The translations under genes and the position numbers were made by a program. From contig OZ038422.1 of the NCBI GenBank assembly GCA_964036155.1, forward strand, positions 55,947,201 to 56,011,200: a stretch of 64,000 bases of DNA. The letters are read 5' to 3'. The notes under the pieces were generated by a model. That model made no database searches, had not been told where the DNA came from, and saw only the letters and a program-made list of their open reading frames with translations. Positions 24,069-33,670 of the stretch are shown here, piece after piece (within the stretch, counting starts at the first letter, position 1; each line of letters starts with the position of its first letter). This DNA comes from Diploscapter coronatus. Its lineage: Eukaryota; Nematoda; Chromadorea; Rhabditida; Rhabditidae.

Positions 24069-24525
24069 TCATCGTCCGAACCGCGGGCATCGAAGAGGAC
24101 AGGGGAGGACGAGGCAAAGACATGGGGAATCGCATAATGCCTCACCCAGGAAGCAGCCGCAACAAAGCGCCAGAAGTGAGTATAGCCAGCAGGTGTTATC
24201 ATCTGGAGGTGGTCTTCTATCTACATATCTGAAATTAAGGGAAAAATTAACTTGAATCAAATATACAATATTATTAGTTATCCATATAACCTAATCTAGC
24301 TTCATCAGTTTTTGGTAGTTTAAAAAATTGACCAAGATTTTTTGCATGCATTGATTTGTGTTACTACTGTATCTACAATCAATCAAATAGCAAAACTTAC
24401 ACGACTTGTGGCTGCTGATTCGGATAATACGTTCCTTGCGGATAAGTTGGTGGAGGATAGGCGTTTTGAGTTTGTGGGTAATATCCTGGCTGCGAATTAT
24501 AATAGGGAGGTGGAGGTTGCGACAT
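24069..24525 (-). CDS. Small Pro/Tyr-rich protein with Cys-rich tail (CYSTM-like), copy A
   Basis: Exon 24401-24525 encodes a Pro/Tyr/Gln-rich N-terminus (MSQPPPPYYNSQPGYYPQTQ). Exon 24069-24228 adds a short Cys-rich hydrophobic segment (CWLYSLLALCCGCFLG), giving 94 residues if the second exon runs to its stop. Layout and composition match the CYSTM family: small tail-anchored proteins with a Cys-rich membrane segment, linked to stress responses in other eukaryotes. A possible donor (GGGTGAGG) inside the second exon leaves the extreme C-terminus uncertain. A second gene of the same design follows about 410 bases upstream, so the pair probably arose by tandem duplication. Confidence 0.65.
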
Positions 24526-24932
24526 CTCTAGATTTTTGGACAGATGAATATGAATATAAAATGGGAAAGAAGACTAATTTATCCTGCTAAATAATGGCAA
24601 AACCCACAAATGTCAAAAACGAAAAATAGACTGAATCGAATAGAAGAAGGTTGGGAGGAAAAGAGTGCAGAGAAAACGAGAGAAGAGAAAGGATGGGGGT
24701 ACACAAGAAGAAGAAAACGAGTATCGAAAAGGGGCAACACGCAACACGCAAACGAGATGAGTCAACTCGATTTTTGTTTCTTTCATGAATTCATTCATTT
24801 CATCACTTGTTCGTGATTGTGTCGAAATATTTATTCATCGATAACACGTAGATAATCAAATCAATACAAGGAAGTTCCCAGTTTCCCAACCCAGTCTTCG
24901 TCATTTGTACATCTCGATTTTTCATCATTACG
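24526..24932. other. Intergenic between the two CYSTM-like genes
   Basis: Contains a G/A-rich stretch (24640-24740, plus strand), meaning pyrimidine-rich on the coding strand upstream of copy A. No gene seen. Confidence 0.6.
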
Positions 24933-25707
24933 TTACATGGCGCACATCGATTCCATGCATCCTAAAATTTGAGAAATTATTGCTGAATTATAATTTTTGA
25001 AATAATACCTTCAAGCATACAGCAACAGCATAAAGCAGCGCATATACCCATGCAACACTCGCAACATCCGCATCCACTGCTTTGGTTTTGTTGAGGTGGC
25101 GCTTGCTGATAGCTGAAATTTTAACAGATTCTTTCAGAAATTATCACGAAAAGTTGTACAGTTTGAAATTTCGATTTGTAAATTTATGCGAATTGTTGCT
25201 CACACAAATTGAGTTCTTTAATTTGCTAATGTTATGAAAAGTTTAAATTAAACATCTACCAGTCAGATGCAAATTTCACTGAAGAAAATAGGACGTAAAT
25301 TTCATTTTTATTGAGCTTATGTTTTTGCTAATACACCAGAACACTAACTGGGAAAAATATCCAAACTGATGACTACTAAAAAGAAATATCACAGATAAAA
25401 ATATTCAACAATGATGTTCGATTCGAGCCGTAATGAATTTCTAAATTATTCTAAATCGAAGTATCACTTCCTTCGAAAATTTGCTTTATCAAAGGCTAGC
25501 TTTTAAGCCACCATTAATTTTCGAGCCTAATAAATTTTGCTGATATTCAACTTACATTACTGTAGGTTGTTGGGTGTAGTACCCGTTTGGAGGGTATCCA
25601 GGGGGCATTGGTTGGGTGGGGTAGTATGCTGGAGCAGGCGCCTAAATCAACAACATCCCTGTGAAAATCGATCTGATAAGAAAGTGAAAACCTACCGGCT
25701 GAACCAT
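24933..25707 (-). CDS. Small Pro/Tyr-rich protein with Cys-rich tail (CYSTM-like), copy B
   Basis: Exons 25696-25707, 25556-25641, 25009-25112 and 24933-24961 join into 76 residues. The N-terminus is APAPAYYPTQPMPPGYPPNG-type text. The C-terminus holds SGCGCCECCMGICAALCCCC followed by MLEGCMESMCAM. This dense Cys block with a short hydrophobic face is typical of CYSTM proteins, which sit in membranes by a C-terminal segment. The first coding exon is only 12 bases (MVQP). Same orientation and design as the neighbour at 24069-24525. Confidence 0.75.
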
Positions 25708-26627
25708 ATTTTGGTGTTAGTGACTCAGAATTAGAAGAGAAGATGAAGTTGGATGTTTAGACAAAAAGAGTCTTCGAATTTTTTATTAAAAATTCATATT
25801 GCGTTGGCACCGGTTACCAAGCAAGGAAAAAGCAAAAGACAAAGAGAGAACACAGAAAAAGACATGTCAGAATAGAGAATTTCGATTCCAGATCGAGAAA
25901 ATCAAAGATTTGCAACAAGAGACTTGGACTTGAATTGAAAATTATAATAAATTAGCTGATAAAAAGTAAAATACTAGATCAATGCGTCATTATTATTTTG
26001 TCACCACTCATCGAGAAATGGAAACAGGTAGATTGACTGATTCGTCATGGATTATGTTAGATTGCTACGATATTGTTGAACGTTGAGAATATGAACTCCA
26101 TCTTTTTTAGACGACGAAGGTCTGTCTGTGTATTCGAACTGCTCGACGGCAATGGAACCGAGAATGATCGAAGAAGCAGAATTGAGTCTGGCAACGACAA
26201 ACTTGGAGAGGGAAATCAGACTCTGCTGCAAGAACAGACAGCTCTACGGATGTATCTACGATCCACTCATCGAGGTTGGAACTTCGATCAGAGATGGATC
26301 AATGTGATATTTATAAAATTCAAGACTAAAAATCAACGGTTTTGCAAATGTATGTCATGACGAAAACTGAACGAACGCAATTTTTTTTTTGCAAAATTCA
26401 CTCGATCTGCGCTTTCACGAAAATAGAAGACTAATCCGAGATTATTTCATTGGACAAATAAATTGAGGTTTCGACTCTTGTGAAATATATCTTGTATGAT
26501 GATGAAAATGAACAAGGGTTCATAACATGAATATCGTATCCATGGCGTCACGTCATTTGACAGATTCTCTGAAAATTTTGTAAAATATTTGATCTTCATA
26601 TGCCGATGATATGTCGTTTGATTTCAG
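25708..26627. other. Intergenic, with a possible 5' exon of the Polo-like gene
   Basis: The interval between copy B and the first well-supported Polo-like exon. An open segment near 26090-26275 on the plus strand has coding-like text in two frames and could contain an N-lobe exon, but no splice combination could be fixed. Confidence 0.4.
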
Positions 26628-27591
26628 TCTGCGCACGAAATGCAGTCACTCTCTTCTCTGCTACATCGAATTGGCAAAGTGCCTCTGGAAGAATGCTATG
26701 TAGCTCGGATTGTCAAGGGTAGATCAGCTATTCACAGAACATCCATGATCGGCTCTGCAGACATTGTCTCGTGCCTCCTGCAGCTGCACAGAAAACACAT
26801 TCGACACGGAGAAATCACTGCCCAGAATGTGTTCATCAACAGCGAATTACGTGCTCGACTCTGCATGCCCAGGGAGCTCAGAATCGTCGATAAACGAGAG
26901 TGAGAGATGAATGAATTGGTGTTACTCAAGATCATTGTCTTCAGATTGGCAGACGACATCAGACAACTCGGCATTCTCGTACATTGCCTCGTTTACAGCA
27001 GAGAGCCGCGATACGACGATGTGAGAGGAGTTGATTGACTTCTCCATAAAGGATCTTCTCGAGAAATTTTTGTATCTGTCCTGGCGCAGTAATAGTATTG
27101 GGCCAGCAGCCGCGCCAGAATAGATGCACTTTCTCTCCTAGTGATTGCAGAAGGAAACATATCTGGTTTCGAAGCATCCTGTGATTAGAGTAAGCAGCGA
27201 GGCAGAGACACTCGTCAGGAACCTCCTCCTCAGAAACTGGAAGTACGCAATTTTGTCTTACATTTTGATCGTATATCAGCGTATTTCAACTTCAAATGTA
27301 CGACACTTTGTTTTGAAAGTGCAGCGCAGTTTATGTTTAGATTGAAACGAAATTTAAAGTTGAAATTGAATGAATTTTGAGGTTTTCGTTGTAGTGTAGT
27401 CCTGTTGAAGTAGATTTGTTTTCCAACTTCACGCATCTATGATCATAATATCGAACTATCGAAATTTGCTGAGAGATGCTTGTTGTAGACTTCGACCGAC
27501 TGCAGGAGCAGTGCTGCATGACGAATGGATGAAGAAGAACGAGAACATTGGCTCGACTCTCCTCCTCTATCCACACTATGTCCCCTTCTGA
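26628..27591 (+). pseudogene. Degenerate Polo-like kinase fragment (pseudokinase or decaying gene)
   Basis: Exons 26628-26899, 26945-27020, 27151-27242 and 27489-27591 join in frame into about 180 residues ending PHYVPF. The text follows the C-lobe of Polo-like kinases: SLSSLLHRIGK, then LQLHRKHIRHGEITAQNVFI where kinases have HRDLKxxN, then ADDIRQLGILVHCLVY matching helix F, YDDKETYLVS matching the Polo LKETY motif, and LVRNLLLRNWKLRPTAGAVL matching helices H-I. The catalytic Asp is replaced (HGE instead of HRD), no DFG is present, and the activation loop is almost absent, so it cannot be a normal kinase. No polo boxes follow. The reading frame is intact across four exons with good splice sites, so an expressed pseudokinase is possible. 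The upstream N-lobe was not resolved. Its last exon is duplicated at 32999-33101. Confidence 0.55.
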
Positions 27592-27944
27592 AGGCTCCAT
27601 CTAATTCCACTACATCAAATATTTCAAAAGGTATGCAAAATAAAGTCATAATAAGGTAATTATTTATCTTTTTTTCCTTTACACAAGAGTTATTTATAGT
27701 TTAATCAGATTTAGCTAAATTTGTGTTGAATTGGTTTAAGATTCGTAATTAAACTGAAATTTCAATTTTTGAAAATATAAATATAAAGGAAGTAATTATT
27801 TCAATATTTATTTGTGAACTTATTGCACAAACATGAAGCAAATTTGCGACATCTTTGTCAAATAATAGAGCATCGTACAGAATTTTCCCTCTATGTAATA
27901 CGTTTATTGATAAAAATTTGGTATGAATAAAATAAAAATGCTAA
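27340..27944. repeat. Duplicated segment, copy 1
   Basis: From 27340 this matches 32850 onward at a constant offset of 5510 bases through the last exon of the Polo-like gene and about 70 bases beyond. After a 130-base length difference it continues to about 27944. The shared exon appears identical in both copies. Confidence 0.85.
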
Positions 27945-28188
27945 ATAAAATGTATACTGATATGGGGTCTAACAATTTTATAAAACTGAGACTTCCGAAA
28001 AAGACGAAACACACGGTAATAAGTTGCTTCGAACAATGGAAGGAAGATATGGAAAAGTATAGAAATTGGGATGGGCATAAGTATCCTCCTTGAAAATTTT
28101 GTTATTTTATGATTCGCTTTATTTTAAAATAAAAAATGTTTAAAAAATTTTTTCACGACCTATGAAAACACCCTCAAGAATTTAATGT
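27592..28188. other. Intergenic between convergent genes, AT-rich repeat
   Basis: Holds the repeat tail shared with 33170-33570 and, inverted, with 42300-42490. No gene seen. Confidence 0.6.
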
Positions 28189-30838
28189 TTAATAAACGAA
28201 CAAAAAGAGAGCCACTAATAAAAGCGCATTAATAACAAAACTATTACGAGAAGCTCCACCTTCGACCGTATCACCTCCGTCATACTTTAGAGTGAAATTA
28301 TTGGTATCATCAATTCCTTCGATTGCAGCAAAAACAAAAATCGTTTCATTCATGCTATCCATCGCCTCATAATCGGTCATTTTTGTTAGACGTTCCAAAG
28401 TAGCACTCGAGTTAAGAACTTTGCTTAAATCGCTAGGGCTGACAAAGAATTGACCCATTTTATTGGTAGTTGCCGTCGCTGAGTAATCATAATCAGCAGA
28501 TGATGGAGTCCTTGAGTGAATCGACGCATAAATGGCGGCAGAACCTGCCTGCATCGAGAGTTTATAAGTCATCCCAGTGGTTATATTCACAGGAAATTTA
28601 ATAATTCGACTCTGTCCTTTGCCAACACTTGATTTAATATCAGAGCCATTCGAAGGGGCAAGCGCAGCCGTTTCGCAGTTTCGTGAAGCCAAAATGGTCG
28701 GGAAACCGTCAGCCAATGTCGTATAATTGTTGAGCGAATAGTAGTGAACACAAAAAGGCTTTGAGGCTAAATTTTTTTTTTTTAAATTCACATTAACATT
28801 TTGAAACTAACCTATGGGTTGCAAGTTTTCGGGCGAAAGGCTCGATCCAACTCCCACCACAAATAAGGTTATACCTTGAGATTTAAGATTAGTAGCGGCT
28901 GCAAGTGCCGTAGCCTGATCATCTGGTTGACCGTCCGTTATCAAAACGGCGACCCGCGGGTAACCGCCACTTAGAGCACGCCCATCTTTGGAAAATGCTA
29001 ATGTTGCATTATTCAGTGCGAGATTCGTTTCTGTGCTACTGCCCATATACTTCATGTTATTAACCGCATTTACTATATCCCCAGAAGAACTACTGAAGGG
29101 AATGATTAGTTTAGCCTGAAAAAAAATCATTTTTTATCGTATGTATAGAAAATGTGGAGAATGATCTAGTAAGCATCGAACGTTCATATTGATTCAAAAT
29201 CTAAAAATCAAAAAACAAAACCACACTCAAAATCCCAGAAATAAAAATCTTAGAAATAGGAACCATGGATTCGGTGAATTCCAGTACTAGGATGCATACC
29301 GTAAAACCACTAATAATACCTCCCTCTCCCCTAAATCGGCTGAAATCGAATTTTCAGTCAAAATGACCTCTAATAATCTACCCCTTGGAGGATGTTGAAA
29401 AATAATCCCCTCTGGATTATTAGAGGTTTTACGATAAATAACGCTTAGCGTTATCTAGCGTTTGTTCTTAAAAGGAAGGGTCGCGGTAGCGTAATTTTGG
29501 GTTCGGAATGGCAGGGGTGCACCTTTTTTATTGCACTTTTCTTAATTCATTTTTATCGAATTTCAGCTTTTATTCCATTTTTCTTCAATTTTTTTTGCCG
29601 AACGGGGGGATAGCATCTTCCACACCCCCTCATCAAATTATGTCATTGAAGGGTCGCAACTTGCCACGCTCAGATTTCTTCAAAATCGATTTATTTTTGT
29701 AGGACATTCGCGAGTATCTTGCAAAAGTGCATGAATTAGGGTGCACGCAAGCAGGTGTTACGCATTGAAATCGTTGAGGTGTCGCGCGACACCTCAGTGA
29801 TAGCGGTGCCGCGCAAATTGGCCATAGAGTCCGCAGAATCCAGAATCCTCAGAATACAGAATCCGAATTTCGAATCCACAAAATCAGAATCTGCCGAAAC
29901 TTCAGAGTTCAGAATTCTTCGAATCTAGGTTTTCTATTTCGGGAATTTTGATTCGGTGATTTTGATTTTTATAAAAATTTTTTGGTATTTGATTTTTGGA
30001 TTTTGATACAGAACCCCGCAAATTAACTTACTTCATCCGAAAACTCGATAACACCGACTCGATTTCTCTCTTCCGATAACGTTAGATTAGAAACGACATT
30101 GATAACGAAATTACGAACGTTTTCAAAAGTCCCGGAACCGATGCTACCCGACGAGTCCAAAATGAACATCAAATCGATACTTGACTCACACTTCGGCATA
30201 TTCAACATACAACAACCCTTCTTTGTATCTTCTTTAGTACAATTATCCAAAAATGCGTGATAATTAAGTTTACTGTTTTTATTATAGTTAGTATGCTAAA
30301 ATCGATGGTCTCATTCGTGAAAATGATCAAAGTTACCCAATATTCCGCCTGAGCAGTTATATCAACGGGAATTTCAGATGGAAAAGAAGATACCAGAAGC
30401 CTAGCCAACGAACCACTATTAATGGGTACTTCCAAGTCTCCATTATTTCGATGTAATGTGTCAATATTCACACTTAAATTTTCAAGGATTTCGGCTTTTT
30501 TACGCTCCAATTTTTGTGTTGAACGAGTTTGCATATCGATCAATGAAATGTTGTCGTTTTGCCATATTCCTCCTTGGCCAGCAAGCTGATCCCATTTAGA
30601 CCTATAGAAAAATCTGTGTGAAAAAATAAACGGTTATTTACGTTAGCGCCGAGCCATCGCAGCTTTCGTGCCAAGCCACTCTTCTCATAAACATAAAGTC
30701 TTGTGGGAAGATGCATGTATCCTCGATTCGTCTCAACACGGCCCATATGACATCCGTACCCCAGGCTTGTTTTTCGGTGGTTCTATCCTTACCATATATC
30801 GAGCTTATACAAGCAAATAAAAATAGCAGATAGAACAT
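28189..30838 (-). CDS. Secreted, probably GPI-anchored, lysozyme-like + von Willebrand A protein
   Basis: Exons 30642-30838, 30337-30601, 30032-30295, 28812-29115 and 28189-28766 give 535 residues. A signal peptide (MFYLLFLFACISSIYG) leads into a segment with WGTDVIWAVLRRIE, FMRRVAWHES and GQGGIWQND, which resembles the lysozyme/transglycosylase-like fold in some invertebrate VWA proteins (Glu in HES, then GGIWQ). A von Willebrand A domain follows: IDLMFILDSSGSIGSGTFEN holds the DxSxS metal site, SSTETNLALNNA the Thr, and VLITDGQPDD the Asp. The metal-binding site is therefore complete, supporting adhesion or ligand binding. The C-terminus is a GGAS/N segment plus a hydrophobic tail (FVINALLLVALFLFVY), as for GPI anchoring. 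The fourth intron (29116-30031) contains repeated and inverted AGAATC-type text. The VWA call is firm; the lysozyme-like call is by pattern. Confidence 0.82.
29190..30010. repeat. Imperfect inverted repeat in the VWA gene intron
   Basis: Text around 29190-29285 (AAAATCTAAAAATCAAA...GATTCGGTGAATTCC) is an imperfect reverse complement of 29905-30010. Between them are AGAATC-rich runs and a C/T-rich block at 29500-29650 related to the 130-base element at 31294. It is probably an old foldback insertion. Confidence 0.5.
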
Positions 30839-31164
30839 TATTAAGGCTTAAATCAAAACGCTGCGTTTCTCACAAGTAGATAGTCAGGACAGTGAATCTC
30901 CGTTTTCAGGCCCGTAGCGTGGTTGGTGGTTTCGGGGGAGCTTACATTTGTTTTTATTGTATCTTACTTAAAGGTCTAGACCACGATACCGAGCCCTTAG
31001 GCAGTACTTTGTCATTTTTGGTAATATTACCCCATTTTGGACCTGAGGAACACAAATATGAGGTCTAAAAATTTTTCAAAATTTTCTAGGTGGTCGAAAA
31101 ACAATTATAAAAACACTAAAAATCGACTTTTTGACATTGAAAGTGATTTTTCACGTCGAAAAAG

Positions 31165-31642
31165 GGCTGAATGTTAATTGAGTCAAAATTATTAGAGTCA
31201 ACAGACGTTTGAGTCAATTCTTAATAGAATCAATTTGTAATTGAGTCGTGTATCATTTGAGTCATGTGTCGTTTGAGTCAATTCTCGATTGAGCAGTGGC
31301 GTAACTACACATGGAAACATGTGGGGTATTCCCCCCCCCCCCCCATTCGGAAAAAAATTATTAAGAAAAATGCAATAAAACATAGGTGTTCCCTCCCATT
31401 CGACCATCTTAGTTACGTCCCTGCGATTGAGTAATTTTTCAATAGAGTCGCAAAAAATCGAGTCAATGGTATATTTTTAGACTAAATAAGTGACTCTAAG
31501 CATTTTTATATTGACTCAATTTACATTAACTCAAATAACACATGACTGAATTCAAAATTGACTCAAATGTCTGACGACTCAACTGAGATGTGACTCAATT
31601 AAAAATTGACTATAATAATTTTGACTCAATTAACATGCAGCC
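31165..31642. repeat. Foldback built from GAGTCAA/TTGACTC words
   Basis: The left edge GGGCTGAATGTTAATTGAGT and the right edge (complement) form arms of about 38 bases with few mismatches. They continue inward as clusters of the heptamer GAGTCAA on the left and TTGACTC on the right. The two halves are separated by a 130-base insertion at 31294-31423. Confidence 0.7.
31294..31423. mobile_element. hAT-like non-autonomous element with 8-base target duplication
   Basis: The element starts CAGTGGCGTAACTA and ends TAGTTACGTCCCTG, near-matching terminal inverted repeats. It is flanked by an exact 8-base direct repeat CGATTGAG at 31286-31293 and 31424-31431, the target duplication length of hAT transposons. 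It interrupts the GAGTCAA foldback. It is 130 bases long with an internal C-run and no coding capacity. Confidence 0.8.
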
Positions 31643-31811
31643 CGAAAAAGTCGTCATACCGAAAAAAAAAAGTACGACGATATGCGAATTTCGCGTCGTA
31701 CCGGTACGACAACTTACTTTTGAAATTTGCGAATTTCGAGCGAAAACTTTTTTCAACTTACTTTTGGTACGACTAAAGTAAGTTCAACTTACGCGCAGCC
31801 TGATACAGGTC

Positions 31812-31848
31812 TGGGTAAAAGCCGCCTCATGCGACGTTTACCCAGACT
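31812..31848. repeat. Short hairpin
   Basis: GTCTGGGTAAA and TTTACCCAGAC are inverted around a short spacer. It lies inside the 1.24-kb element. Confidence 0.7.
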
Positions 31849-32129
31849 CATTTGATACCGTTTTGAGCTATAAGTTGTTGATTTTCATAGATTTTGAGCC
31901 TTCGACACTTGGTTGAAATGACTATTTTTTAGGTTTCTGAGGCCCTAATTTGACCTAGAGAGCTTTGTGACACAAACGGGCTAAAGTATTTTTAAAAAAT
32001 TAATGGGGGCTTCCGTATTGAAAATTTTGCCTAAAGGTATGAAAAAACATGGTTTTTTCATCTCCTGCTAATTAAAAATTTACAGTTAACTATTTTTGGT
32101 AAAATTTTCGTCAAAACGGAGATTCACTG

Positions 32130-33670
32130 CCGGACCTCTATATCAGTTTAAAAAATGCAAAGTAAATGTGTAGTTAGAAAACCCAATTCGTTATGTTGCA
32201 GAAAGATTGTGTGGGCCCTTATCACAAAAGAGCGCTTATCAACTAATGACTTTTTAACGTCCTAATTTTAGAGAGGGGCCAAAAAATAATCTCCTCAATC
32301 CCATAAAATGAATATTATACTACACTCAATAAAATAACATAAAGTGCTTATGTCTTCGATATTAGCTTCACCTCACGAGTTCAACGCACTTTTCTCTGCC
32401 ATTGATTTCCTAGGAAAGAAGGAATCCAAAGGAGAAAAATGCAAAATGACTTTGCGCCCCGACGCAAAGTGAAAAGAAAACACGCATCAATTCCGTACGT
32501 GGTCTTTTCCCCAAAATCCTCATTCTGTTCTTCGTGACTCGTCGCGAGTGGTTGCTTCACCGATTTTCTCCTAAAAATTCGAGAAAACTTGTTCAAGTTT
32601 CGAATTTTACTCCGGTTCGTTTCGAGTCCGTACATCGCCAAAAGGAGTTGGCTCTCGGAATTGAACTCCGCCCAATCTGACAAGTGATTTTCAGATCTGC
32701 GGAGAGGATGGGGCCAGGATTTCTGACGGGTCCAATTTTTCACCCCCTGGACCCGGACCTGTTCTCAGACCCGTCATTTTTCACTCCCTGGACCCGGCCC
32801 GACTTAAACCCGAAAAATGCGGGTCGGGCCGGGTTCATCAGCAACCCTGAACTGAAACAAAATTTAAAGTTGAAATTGAATGAATTTTGAGGCACTCGTT
32901 GTAGTGTAATGCTGTTGAAGTAGATTTGTTCTCCAACCTCGCGTATCTATGATCATAATATCGAACTATCGAAATTTGCTGAGAGATGCTTGTTGTAGAC
33001 TTCGACCGACTGCAGGAGCAGTGCTGCATGACGAATGGATGAAGAAGAACGAGAACATTGGCTCGACTCTCCTCCTCTATCCACACTATGTCCCCTTCTG
33101 AAGGCTCCATCTAATTCCACTACATCAAATATTTCAAAAGGTATGCAAAATAAAGCCATAATAAGGTAATTATTTATCTTTTTTCTTTTACACAAGAAAG
33201 ACTAACAATAGTTATTTAGAATTTCCATGAGAAAATTACTAGAACTTCCTCGTTTCGTGCCCGCTCGCTCGTCGTTCTAGTGCCAGCCTTTGGTTGGTTG
33301 TTATAATTTCAATGGCATCTACCATCTTTATTTATAATTTAGTTAGATTTAGCTAAATTTGTGTTGAATTGGTTTAAGATTCGTAATTAAACTGAAACGT
33401 CTATTTTTAAAAATAAGAAAATATAAAGGAAGTAATTATTTTAATATTTATTTGTGAACTTATTGCACAAACATGAAGCGAATTTGCGACATTTTCGTCA
33501 AATAATAAACTATCGTACAGAAATTTCCCTCTATGCAATACGTTTATTAATGAATAAAATTAAAATGCTAACAGTCATTATTAGTGTCACCCGGTAGCGA
33601 CAAATATCCATAAGTTCCCGTGTAAACAACCAAACACTTTGAAATTTCGGTTTTCAACTGAAATTTTGTT
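32130..33670. other. Repeat-rich intergenic region
   Basis: Contains a tandem GGACCCGG-type stretch (32725-32830), the second copy of the Polo-like last exon, and a dispersed AT-rich repeat. The minus-strand frame at 32381-32743 has no splice or family support. No complete gene is seen. Confidence 0.5.
32850..33570. repeat. Duplicated segment, copy 2, with orphan Polo-like last exon
   Basis: The match to 27340-27944 includes the 3' part of an intron, its TTGTAG acceptor and the full last exon (32999-33101), which appears identical. No other exon of that gene lies upstream here. Retention of intron sequence shows a DNA-level duplication, not a retrocopy. The tail at 33230-33400 is also found inverted at 42300-42490. 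Confidence 0.85.

Larger units (their letters stand above)
30890..32129. mobile_element. 1.24-kb element with 17-base exact terminal inverted repeats
   Basis: CAGTGAATCTCCGTTTT at 30890-30906 is exactly mirrored by AAAACGGAGATTCACTG at 32113-32129. No transposase frame lies inside, so it would be non-autonomous. No clear target duplication is visible at its edges. It begins 52 bases upstream of the ATG of the VWA gene and contains the GAGTCAA foldback (31165-31642), which in turn contains a 130-base hAT-like insert. Confidence 0.65.

Noticed and set aside
27337..27600. 87-codon minus-strand frame repeated at 32838-33110
   Set aside because: Antisense shadow of the duplicated Polo-like last exon; the repetition comes from the DNA duplication.
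32381..32743. 120-codon minus-strand open frame
   Set aside because: Sits in repeat-rich sequence between two elements; no splice or family evidence.
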